Source of the DNA: Vandiemenella viatica
Lineage: Eukaryota > Arthropoda > Insecta > Orthoptera > Morabidae
Assembly: GCA_031002005.1 (NCBI GenBank)
Contig: JARYHS010008074.1
Span: forward strand, 13,896,924 to 13,960,923
Reading direction: 5' to 3'
DNA length: 64,000 nucleotides
Below, one piece after another: positions 42,044 to 51,512 of the stretch. How positions within the stretch are numbered: position 1 is the first letter of the stretch; every line of letters starts with the position of its first letter. The notes under the pieces were generated by a model, which did no database searches, was not told the origin of the DNA, and was given only the letters and a program-made list of their open reading frames with translations. The translations under genes were made by a program, and so were the position numbers.

Positions 42044-44923
42044 ATGGCTTCCAATCAAGTTCCTTCTGAAATCACTGCTAGTACCAGTGAAGCAACTAAT
42101 ACAAATCATCATGCGAGGATTACCAGATCTCGCAGTTTAAGCAACCTTAATCAACATATTGACGACAATATGCCTCAATCTGCTTCACAGACAGAGGACA
42201 CTCTTGACCAAATTTCTTCAGCTGTTCATTCCCAACATAGTTTGGACAACCCACCCGATACTACATCAGATGACAGTAACGATACCATACCAGTCCAGGA
42301 AGACTTGCAAACTGAACAACATCAACCTAGCCAATTTCAGCTGGCCCATATGGCAGAAAACATTCCATTATTTAGTGATACTGACTCTGACATTGAACTT
42401 GAAGGAGAGGTACAGGGAGTACAACGATTAGATTTACCATTAGCCAATGGGGAGCGCAGCAATGCGGAAGACAATTCAGTTAGTAGTTCTAATAGCAGTT
42501 TACTAGAGGGGTTTGATAGACATGGGAACCCCATTACAGTAGCCAGATCCCAGGCATCTTTAGAAAAAAACTATACACAAACAGATGGTACCCAGTCACC
42601 TGAATCACAACAGAGGCAAACACAGGAGGTTTTACAACCTTTAACTACAACCCCTATGGGGAATGTACAACCCGTTTCTCCTCCTGTGGATATGAATACA
42701 CAGTCACAAGTGGTAACAACTCCTAACATGGATTTACAAACTATTCTTATGGCCTTTCATTCTTTCAGTAATAAGATTGACCAAAAATTAGATAAACAGT
42801 CTCAAGCCACACAGGCCCAGTCTCAAGCCACACAGGCCTTAAGCAAAAAGTTTGAACAACAAAGTGAAAAGTTTGATCAGAAATTTGAACAACAAAGTGA
42901 AAAGTTTGACTTAAAATTAGACCAACAGTCTCAAGTCACCCAGGACTTAAGCACCAAGTTTGATCAAAAATTTGCACAACAAAATGAAAACATTGCCCAA
43001 AAGTTGGATAAACAAACAAAAGATCTTGCTGTTCTCAGAGACACCACCCACCAGCTTAGTACACAATTTACCCACCATTTAGTCGAGTTTAAACAACTTC
43101 GAAATAATTCTTTACAACAGGAGGCACAATTTCAAGTCCTCCAACAAACAGTTAGAGATCAGTCAGAGGAAATTCAGACAGTTGTTAAGAAACACTTAGA
43201 GATACATTCAAAACATTTTAATGAGCAACTCCAGTCACATGAAAATATTTTGCAAGAATGCCAGAAAGATTACAAAGATTTGCGAAGTGAATTCCAAACT
43301 ACATTAGTAAATTCCACTAATCTGTGGAAGACTGAAATTAGGGAGCTTTTTCACAAGGAGGTGCAGAAGATTAGTGATAGTTGCATCAATAGTGAAACCC
43401 AATGGAAAACTTTACTTGCACAACAGAACTCATCTTGCAATCAGAGATTCCAAACACTCCAGGACACCACAGAGTCTTTATCAACTGAGGTTTCCGACTT
43501 TAAAACCACAACCTTGGAATCCTTTAACGCACATACACAACGAATTGACACATTAGAGTCCACAGTAGATACGGAAATTAAATCCCTTCGTAATGAGGTT
43601 GTTACAGTACATTCCGATATGCACACCCTCAATAGTAATGTTAAGCAAATTCACTCACAAGTCCAGGATATTGTACCCATTGTCGATATTTGCACCAAAA
43701 ATATAGTTGACCTGCAAAGCATGAGTAGCAAAGCAAGTGACAACCTCAATGCCCTGACCCTAGTGGTAAACAGTAATACTATCTCTACAACTGCCCTGGC
43801 GGAACAGGTTGATGGCCTGCAGCAACAACGGGACCAAAATTCTGAACAAATAACGGTGTTGTCCACACATGTCGAAAAAGTTAAAACTGATTTGCAAGAC
43901 TGCCATGCGAAAGTACAGAAATTAACCACACAAGGTTTACCTGTTTCCCACATACCAGACTTTACCTTATTAAGTAGTACCAAACTTCAGGTACAGAATT
44001 TTTCAGAGAGAGGCCCAGTACACCCAGTAGAGTTCATTAAAAGCTTTGAGGCCTACAGACACTTTCAGTTTCTACCTGATGTTGAAAAAATTGAAACTGT
44101 TTTCCAACACCTTGACCAGAATGCCAGAAATTGGGGCGTTCAACATAAACATTCCTCCCAAACATTTGATCAGTTTAAGCAAGCCTTCCTTCAACGTTAT
44201 TGGTCCAACACTACCCAGTATGAAGTGAAACGCAATATTATCTCAGGTAGACATTTTAACCCAGAAGGAGAAGTAACCTTATCTGATTTTTTCCTTAGGG
44301 AGGTTGTAAAAGCATGCCACCTCACTGTTCCCATACCCGAGGAAGATCTCGTTCATTATATTCTTGCTAGACTTCCTGAACATATTCAAGAGTCCCTTAC
44401 CCTAAGAGATATACACACTATTGCAGAAGCTGAAAAAACCCTGCATATGCTTGACATGCAACAAGCTGCTAGGAAGTCTCGTAATCCTCAAAAGAAAAAG
44501 AATTTCAACAACAGCAACCACAATAATAGTAATACACATGGAGGTAACCAGTTTCACCAGCCCCAAAGAGATTATAATATACCACCACTTATTCCTCCTT
44601 TCCCTAATCATTTTGGACAAGAACCGCCTCCACCAGCACATTATAGTAATACTGCCCCACAGTTTGAAAGTAGCCATCCCCAAAATACCCAAGGATTTAT
44701 ACCATCCCAACATTTTAATAATAATAACAATGGCCACTATAACAATTCCCACAGAGGCGGGACAAATAATAGAGGATTTTTCAGAGGTAGAGGTCGAGGA
44801 GGACCTGTTCCCTCAAATGGAAATTTTCAATCACACTTTTCCCACAATGATCATGGTAGGAATGACGTAAAGGACACGGTGAAGGACAGCCCTGACCAAA
44901 GACAACAACATTCAAAAAACTAG
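42044..44923 (+). CDS. Gypsy-like Gag, 959 residues, with long coiled coil
   Basis: The open frame is intact from ATG at 42044 to TAG at 44921-44923. Residues 1-230 are Ser/Thr/Gln-rich. About 245-330 carry repeated units like QQSEKFDQKFE, and a coiled-coil-like Gln-rich region extends to about residue 630. The capsid domain (about 640-805) has LQVQNFSERGPVHPVEFIKSF, FLQRYWSNTT and LPEHIQESLTLRDI, matching the retrotransposon gag family. The tail is Asn-rich and ends in an RGRGRGG box near residue 912 in place of a zinc knuckle. It is much longer than most Gypsy Gags (300-500 residues). It would form particles around the RNA. Confidence 0.88.
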   Translation: MASNQVPSEITASTSEATNTNHHARITRSRSLSNLNQHIDDNMPQSASQTEDTLDQISSAVHSQHSLDNPPDTTSDDSNDTIPVQEDLQTEQHQPSQFQLAHMAENIPLFSDTDSDIELEGEVQGVQRLDLPLANGERSNAEDNSVSSSNSSLLEGFDRHGNPITVARSQASLEKNYTQTDGTQSPESQQRQTQEVLQPLTTTPMGNVQPVSPPVDMNTQSQVVTTPNMDLQTILMAFHSFSNKIDQKLDKQSQATQAQSQATQALSKKFEQQSEKFDQKFEQQSEKFDLKLDQQSQVTQDLSTKFDQKFAQQNENIAQKLDKQTKDLAVLRDTTHQLSTQFTHHLVEFKQLRNNSLQQEAQFQVLQQTVRDQSEEIQTVVKKHLEIHSKHFNEQLQSHENILQECQKDYKDLRSEFQTTLVNSTNLWKTEIRELFHKEVQKISDSCINSETQWKTLLAQQNSSCNQRFQTLQDTTESLSTEVSDFKTTTLESFNAHTQRIDTLESTVDTEIKSLRNEVVTVHSDMHTLNSNVKQIHSQVQDIVPIVDICTKNIVDLQSMSSKASDNLNALTLVVNSNTISTTALAEQVDGLQQQRDQNSEQITVLSTHVEKVKTDLQDCHAKVQKLTTQGLPVSHIPDFTLLSSTKLQVQNFSERGPVHPVEFIKSFEAYRHFQFLPDVEKIETVFQHLDQNARNWGVQHKHSSQTFDQFKQAFLQRYWSNTTQYEVKRNIISGRHFNPEGEVTLSDFFLREVVKACHLTVPIPEEDLVHYILARLPEHIQESLTLRDIHTIAEAEKTLHMLDMQQAARKSRNPQKKKNFNNSNHNNSNTHGGNQFHQPQRDYNIPPLIPPFPNHFGQEPPPPAHYSNTAPQFESSHPQNTQGFIPSQHFNNNNNGHYNNSHRGGTNNRGFFRGRGRGGPVPSNGNFQSHFSHNDHGRNDVKDTVKDSPDQRQQHSKN
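44914..44920 (+). promoter_or_regulatory. -1 ribosomal frameshift heptamer A AAA AAC
   Basis: The last two sense codons of Gag are AAA AAC and are preceded by A, giving the canonical slippery heptamer in the correct phase directly before the TAG stop. A -1 slip reads into KLDSANVLVHTAAE, the frame of the protease. This would set the ratio of Gag to Gag-protease. I did not establish a downstream pseudoknot. Confidence 0.75.
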
Positions 44924-45435
44924 ATTCGGCCAATGTTTTGGTCCACACTGCGGCAGAAACTTTTCAAGGACCACCCCCCTCATTGAATATTAAAACCTTG
45001 TTTCATAACAATCCAAGAGACGATTTGATACAAGAAGAGGATGAGAAGGAAGTTGATGAACTAGTCCAGGTTCCCATTTTACCCATCTGTGCCAAAGGCA
45101 TAACCATTGATGTTTTATTAGATACAGGTGCTGACCTTTATTGTGTTTCAGAAGATTTATTCAATACATTAAATACTATTTCCCCAGTCCCATTTTATGA
45201 AGTACCCCCCATGGCAGCCATGACTGCGACAGGAAAGAAGAGTAAACCCTCAGGGGCATGCACCTGGCATGCTAGGTTTGGCGTCCACGAGGTCCCCAGC
45301 TGTGACTGTCTTTTCTTCCTTTTCCTCTTTTGGGACAGTTACTTCCAGTCATCTTTTCTATCGGCTACCCTCAGCCAACTCTTCTTTCTTCGACAACCTT
45401 CACAGGTTCTGTCTTTTCTCTACTTCGGAGGTTAG
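44920..45435 (+). CDS. Aspartic protease stub, in the -1 frame to Gag
   Basis: Reached by the frameshift at 44914, the frame runs LPICAKGITIDVLLDTGADLYCVSEDLFNTLN, with the active-site DTGA at 45121-45132, and on to PPMAAMTATGKKSKP. From about 45250 the translation turns into unrelated, Leu/Phe-rich residues and ends at 45435. Reverse transcriptase and integrase should follow in a complete element but do not. The protease fold may be complete or nearly so; its flap and C-terminal GxD-type motif were not identified. Confidence 0.75.
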   Translation, partial: LDSANVLVHTAAETFQGPPPSLNIKTLFHNNPRDDLIQEEDEKEVDELVQVPILPICAKGITIDVLLDTGADLYCVSEDLFNTLNTISPVPFYEVPPMAAMTATGKKSKPSGACTWHARFGVHEVPSCDCLFFLFLFWDSYFQSSFLSATLSQLFFLRQPSQVLSFLYFGG

Positions 45436-46640
45436 TATGATCACCTCACTTCTGGTTCCTATTTTCTGGTTGGATCAAAGAAATGGAAAATTTCGCTTTT
45501 AGCGACAGCTCCTTGTGTCGTTGGGTACAACGGCATGTTAGCTTACTGGCGGTATTACGGATGGATTAATACATTTGACATCTCTCCTTTGCAATAGCTC
45601 CTAGTGTCGATTGGGCCCGACACGGGGGCATTTTCTGGTTATGTCTGTTGCCAAACAGTCAAGCCATTGGGTTTACTCCACGAGGTAGTTCCTTCATTTT
45701 CTGAGCCACCATCAATGCAAGGCTAGACACCAGACACGTGGTCTCCACGGTTCTTTTCTTTGTCTTTTACTCCTTCATCTTCGAAGCCACCATCAAGGTA
45801 ATGCATCAAGGCATTGCTCCTGTCACTTTGACCATCCGGCTTTGTTTTGGCGACAGCTCCTTGTGCTGATTGGGCACGGCACAGGAGCCAGTCAGATATG
45901 ACAGGCATGCGATTCTCGGTTCTCATGTTTCAATAAGGCTTTTTCCTGATGTGTGAGTCCATTTGGGAAATGGAAAAGCAGTTCGTTCGCATTTTGCAAA
46001 GGTTGCGTTGGAAATAGGTTACACTTTGAGAGAAGTATGTGGTGCGGAGTTTACATTTTGGGTTGACGCTGTCCCCACACATTTTAGCATTGACATTACG
46101 TTTTGATTGGTGACATGGTGATTTCAATTTTGGGTTACGTGAGAGGGTTTTGACATTCCGACTGCGCAAAGTTATGCCAGCAGAGGTCGAAGGGTCTACG
46201 GACCACAGCTATGTTTTCTGAATTAAAAATTGGGTGTCGTACAATCGTGAACGTGAAGTTTTTGACATTCCGACACCGCCATTTGTTGCCGGCATGGGTC
46301 GAAGGGTCTGCGGACCAGGTCTACGTCCTTTCTGATTTGGCTGCTTCCATTTAATCATATCATCGCCTCCACTGTCCACTTTCTTCTTCACCTCTTCCTT
46401 TCTTCTTCCCCTTACCCCACATACTCACTATGCATTCATAGGAATAGTTTTTTTTTGAGTAATAATTTTTTGTTTTTCTTCCGCAAGGAAGATCCGATAT
46501 AGTAGTGTTATGACTAGAAAACGTAACAATAGGTGTCCAAGTTAATGAATTTTGAAATATGTAAGAGAGATTAAAGAGTCAGGTTAAATAAGAGAGTGAA
46601 AGTTACTGCTGTGCTAATATTCCCAAGTGTATTTGTACCT
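45436..46640. other. Non-coding filler where pol would be expected
   Basis: No reverse transcriptase, RNase H or integrase motif is seen in any frame. The phrase gcgacagctccttgtg-tg-ttgggc recurs in diverged form near 45503, 45595 and 45853. A roughly 85-bp imperfect direct repeat (ttttgacattccgac...ggtcgaagggtct-cggacca) lies at about 46148-46215 and 46259-46320. Confidence 0.6.
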
Positions 46641-46660
46641 TTATTATTATTATTATTATT

Positions 46661-46870
46661 ATTCCCTCCAAAGAGAGGAAGCCCTCCCATTATTACCTCC
46701 AAAGAGAGGAAGCCATCCCATTATTACCTCCAAAGAGAGGAAGCCCTCCCATTATTACCTCCAAAGAGAGGAAGCCATCCCATTATTACCTCCAAAGAGA
46801 GGAAGCCCTCCCGTTATACACCCCAAAGAGAGAAGTTGAACACTGTGACCTCCAAAGAGAGGAAGATCCC
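46661..46870 (+). repeat. Minisatellite, 31-bp unit
   Basis: The phrase cctccaaagagaggaagcc recurs with an exact 31-bp step (aaagagagg at 46670, 46701, 46732, 46763 and 46794), then in degenerate form to about 46870. Related purine-rich phrases (ccaagagag, ccagagagag) continue sporadically to 47560 and again at 53346, because LINE copy B landed in one of them. Confidence 0.9.
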
Positions 46871-47549
46871 CTTATTCCCCATCACGAAGAGAAGTTTACC
46901 CCTTACCCAGAGAGAGAGAGAATGACCCCGCAGGTAACACGCAGGGCGACCACACCCCATACTTAGTGCTTGACTGGCAGAGACCGGCATGACACTCCCT
47001 CCCAGCCCCGTATATGTATATGATAGGCTTCACCACCATAGAGATGGGTTGACCTATATTTTTTTCCCCTATGGCGCCACTGTTGTTAGTTACTCACCCC
47101 CAATAAGAGATTCCCCATAAGAGCATAGGACACGCAGTACATCGACACATTTCAAAGAACTACATATGGACGAGTAGAACACGTTAGTTGATAAAGGACA
47201 CTTTTAGAAACATAAGTCATAGCGGATGCTACGTTCATTTGCTACTATATAGGATTAAAATTGATAGTTATATATCCTTACCCTACATTCATTATTTTAC
47301 TACCAGTAATTTCTTGAGATAAACCCCCCAATATGAGTATTTACTTTTTGGATGTTCCCTGAGTATTAGCAACATTGTCACACATTCCCACTACTATTAT
47401 TACCCTTGTGCCAGGAAGAGAAGACTTACCGGCGAATCCCTTCATATTATTTCCCCAAAAGATTATTATTGCCCCTTGCATATTATTTCCCCACATTATT
47501 ATGTCCTAGGCATCGACCCAGAGAGGAGATGACCTCACATTTATTCCCT
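46871..47549. other. Non-coding internal region of the Gypsy-like element
   Basis: No gene was seen. Only short frames and scattered relatives of the 31-bp unit are present. The region runs to the 12-bp duplication CCCAAGAGAGAT (47550-47561) that marks the LINE insertion. Confidence 0.55.
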
Positions 47550-47656
47550 CCCAAGAGAGATGTTGTTGTTTTTAGGGCTTTAGGGCGCGTCGACATCTAG
47601 GTCATTAGCGCCCAAGCAAAAGTACGGAATGACAATGTGGGTAGAAACACACTGCC

Positions 47657-47963
47657 GTCTGCATGGCCGACTGTAAATGGGTCGGCCACACAGACAGCAC
47701 AATAAAATACAAAAAAAGTGGTAAAAACACAGCCCGCATGGTCGACTGTAAAGGGGTCGACCATGCAGAAAGCAGGATTGAGTAAAATACTAAAAAATGG
47801 CTGTAAAATGGCCTTAAATGCACAAACAAATAGTACTGGCTGGTTGGCTGTAGAGGAGCCAACCAGCTATAACGAACACTGAAACAACGAACTGGCTGGC
47901 TGTAAAGGGGCCAGCCAGGGATAAAAAATACACATGGATTGGTGGCTGTAGAAAAACCACCAA
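47657..47963 (-). repeat. Five-hairpin array in the 3' UTR of LINE copy B
   Basis: Hairpins lie at 47657-47695, 47737-47765 (perfect 10-bp stem CATGGTCGAC), 47839-47867 (11-bp stem GCTGGTTGGCT), 47892-47918 (CTGGCTGGC) and 47939-47963 (TTGGTGG). Plus-strand loops begin TGTA or TGTAAA. Compared with copy A, the second stem shows a compensated C-G to T-A change. Confidence 0.87.
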
Positions 47964-47976
47964 ACCATTCTAAAAA

Positions 47977-50900
47977 CTAAGCCGATCTCCCCAAAATTTT
48001 TGGACTGAGACCGGACAAATTGCAAAATTTTAAAACCTTCCCCACATTGTCATTGTTTAAAATAACAGGCAGATCGTTAGCTAAGCCAACATCCGCCCTT
48101 ACGTTTAAAAAAAGGACACAGTCAGTTAAAATGTGGCGCACCGTCAAAGGTACGCCACAAGCATCGCATTCCGGAGGGTCCTCTCGGCGCAGAAGGAAGC
48201 AATGAGTCAGAGGACAGTGCCCTATACGGAGGCGAGTAAGGAGCACCTCATCCCTCCTCGCCCGCTGGAAGGAGCTGCTCCACGACTGAACGGTCGGTTT
48301 GACCAGCCGGAGCTTATTATGCTCTACTTCCAGCCACTGCCTCTGCCATGCTTCAAAAACTATTCTCTTCGCTACCGAGGCAAGGTCTGACTTTGGGACC
48401 GGCTCAAAGTCGGTTTCGACCTTGTTGCAGGCTAATTTGGCAGCTGCATCGGCTGCCTCGTTCCCCCTGATTCCCACATGACCGGGCACCCAGCAGAATA
48501 ATACCTCCTTTCCACGTGATTGGAGGGAAAGGAGGGCGTCCTGGATGTCCTGGACTAGACGGTCTGCTGGGTACATGGTTGCTAACGCCTGAATACAACT
48601 GAGGGAATCACAGCATATGATATACTTCATGTCGCGGCATACCTTCATACGCTGGAGCGACTTTAGCAGGGCATAGCACTCCGCAGTGTAAACACTGCAC
48701 CTGCTATCCAGCTTGTATGTATAAGTCGCTCGAGGGAACACTACGGAGCAACCCACTCCGTTAGCCTGCTTAGACCCATCCGTATATACCGGGGTAAAAT
48801 CGCGATGGTGATTCAAAACATCCTTAAAAACATTTAGATATACCCTGTCAGCGGTAAACAGTTTGTTGTACCGCGACAGGTCTAAAATCATTCTGGGCCT
48901 CTTTAAAAGCCAGGGAGGAGATTTACTCCATCCCTGGTGATAAAAAACGGGCAGTTGACATCCGTATTCTTCTAAAATAGCCTTTGTACGGTGGCTGAAT
49001 GGTTTGGCCGCTCTGCAGCGATTAGCATATTGCTGTTCAAAGTTTGGTCGCATCACTACGTCGTACACGGGACTGCCAGGCGTTGTGGCAATATTCACAT
49101 AGTGTCGCACCATGAGGAGATGCCGCCTGGTGGAAAGCAGCGGCTCGCCAGACTCGGCACAAATGCTCGGTATCGGGCTGGTGCGGTGCCTTGTGTCTAA
49201 AATAAGGCCCAGAAATCTAACAGTATCAGTAAAACGTAGAACGGTGTTCCTCAGGGTAAGGTGGGGCTCTGATAAAAGGCTTCTGCTACGAGTAAAAAGT
49301 ACACACCGGGTTTTCTCAGCAGGAGAAACGAAAACCGGTGTGCACTGACCATTCATCCAGCCTGTTCAACGCGAGCTGCAACTGCCGCTCTGCGCTTCTC
49401 AGGCTGGATGATGCAATAAAAATTAAGAAGTCGTCCACATACAAGGAGAACCGTAAGGGACTCCTTATGACGACTGATATGCTGTTAATCGCTATGGCGA
49501 AAAGGGTCACGCTTAAAACTGACCCCTGAGGGACACCGTTTTCCTGAATAAAAAGATCAGACACTTCACTACCGACTCGGTACCGGAAGCAACGACCAGA
49601 TAAAAATGATTTTAAAAAACGGGGTAGGTTACCCCTAAAACCCCATTCGTGTAACTGTTTTAAAATAACATGCCGCCAGGTAGTATCGTAGGCCTTTTCA
49701 AGGTCGAAAAAAACACCCACAAGGTGTTGGCTGCGGATGAATGCATCTTGTATGGCCGCCTCCAGGAGGATCAGGTTGTCCAAGGTGGAACGGAACTTCC
49801 TGAATCCACACTGAAAGCGACTCAGCAGATTACGGGATTCAAGACACCAGACGAGGCGGCGGTTAACCATCCTCTCCAGTGTCTTACCCACGCAGCTAGT
49901 CAAGGCAATACTACGATAACTACCTGGCAACAATTTGTCTTTGCCAGGTTTTAAAATTGGAATTAGATGTTGCTTCTTTCCACGAGTCGGGGAAGTATCC
50001 CTCGGTCCATATACTGTTAAAAATATCCAGAAGGTACTCTTTAGCATCATTATTAAGATGCCTCAGCATCTGGTACTGGATCAGATCAGGCCCTGGAGCA
50101 GTGTCTTTTGCGCTGTTCAGTGCAGACTCGAGCTCCCAAAATGTAAATGGCCTGTTATAGGCCTCTGTATCCGACGAATCGAAACACAGCACACGTCTCT
50201 CGGCAGCAACCCTTCGTTGCTGGAACCGAGGATCGAAACTGGCAGATGAAGTGATGGCAGCGAAATTCTCCGCCATCAGCTGCGCTATGCTTCGTTCGTC
50301 GGTAATTACACGTCCTTGATCCAGTAATCCAGATACTGGTGGGCGGGAGTACCTTCCAGATATACGGCGGATGGACTCCCATACTTTGGCGGATGGTGTG
50401 GAACGATTTATTGTGCTCACAAAGGCCTGCCATGACCTTTTCTTGCTCTCCTTAATAACACGACGCGCCTTTGCTCTTGCAATACGGAACGCTGCTAGGT
50501 TGTCTGAAGTTGGGTGCAACCTAAAACGTCGCAACGCCCGTCTACGACCCTGAATTGCGGAGCGACATTCGTCGCTCCACCAGGGTACGGGCGTCCTTCG
50601 CAGCGTTCCGGAGCTGTTAGGCATGGAGACGTCAGCTGCCTGGTGAATCACTTCGGTAAAGTGATTCACTCTCTCCACAACATGGTAATACTCTTTAAGA
50701 GTAATGGAGCGGCGGTAGAGTTGCCAATCGGCTTTGCTGACGTTCCATTTGCGTCGGTTATTCCCTCCTCCGCGTTCAAACTCTACGTGCATCCATATTG
50801 GGAAGTGGTCGCTTCCATGAAGGTCGCGATCCACCTCCCAATGCACGGAGTCCGCGATTGAGGGGGAGCACAATGAAAGGTCGATGGCAGAGGACGATCC

Positions 50901-51425
50901 GGAAGCAGTGGTAAAGTGGGTCATTTCGCCAGTATTGAGGATGCATATTTCCTCTTGCTCCATTATTCTGCCAACCACTCGGCCTCTGGGGCAATCGGTG
51001 TTTGAGCCCCACAACGCACTATGTGCGTTGAAGTCTCCTAAGAGGAGGAATGGCCGAGTGAGCTGCCGCAAAATGTCGAGTAGGTCGTCATACTCGACGG
51101 GCGCATTAGGTGGCAGATAAATGGAGCATACGGTCAGTTTAGTGGGACCGTGTATCCTCACTGCCACTGCTTGTAGATGAGAGGTGAGAGCAACAGGTTC
51201 GGAGTGGACAGTGTTCCGGACAAACACGGCCACTCCGCCCTTCGCTCGATCACCCTCGGTATCGTCCTTTCTATAGATGTCATAACCTCTTAGCACAGGA
51301 TGGTGGTTTGGTCTAAAGTGTGTCTCCTGTAAACAGAGACACAATGGATTAGACCGTGCTAAGAGTTGGACTTCCTCTTTGTGAGCTTGAAAGCCATTTA
51401 CGTTCCATTGTAGTATGGGAGCCAT
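47977..51425 (-). pseudogene. LINE copy B ORF2: endonuclease, reverse transcriptase, RNase H
   Basis: The ATG at 51425 starts MAPILQWNVNGFQ. Endonuclease: CLQETHF, LLGDFNAHSALWG, GSDHFPIWM. Reverse transcriptase: KDTAPGPDLIQYQ, then a frameshift near 49965, LIPILKPGKDK, VFFDLEKAYDTTW, NGVPQGSVLS and SLYVDDFLIF. A second frameshift is near 49320. About 80 residues expected after LGLILDT are missing in frame, and RTSPIPSICA follows directly. RNase H is complete: YTDGSKQANG (Asp), AECYALLKS (Glu), CCDSLSCIQ (Asp), GNEAADAAA (Asp). A CxxC-type end (ECDACGVPLTVRHIL) precedes the stop at 47977-47979. Confidence 0.9.
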
Positions 51426-51512
51426 CTCACCTATTCAACCTCACCCGCCCCGGGTCGGGTGGGTCATCGTCCCGTGACTGCTGAGGAACGGAACCAGGTT
51501 CGTCCACCAGCA

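Noticed and set aside
41734..42069. Phe-rich 111-codon frame before Gag
   Set aside because: It results from T-rich leader sequence and overlaps the Gag start in another frame.
42044..44923. Host coiled-coil protein
   Set aside because: A Gypsy capsid domain, an RGG tail and a frameshift into a protease show it is a retrotransposon Gag.
46661..46870. Regular 31-bp repeats, like a CRISPR array
   Set aside because: There are no unique spacers; the units abut directly. It is a minisatellite in a eukaryotic retrotransposon.
46596..46925. 109-codon frame rich in PPKRGS-like repeats
   Set aside because: It is translation of the 31-bp minisatellite, which is open in several frames.
48404..48598. 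Open frames opposite the LINE ORF2 in all three copies
   Set aside because: They are antisense shadows that recur only because the LINE copies are similar.
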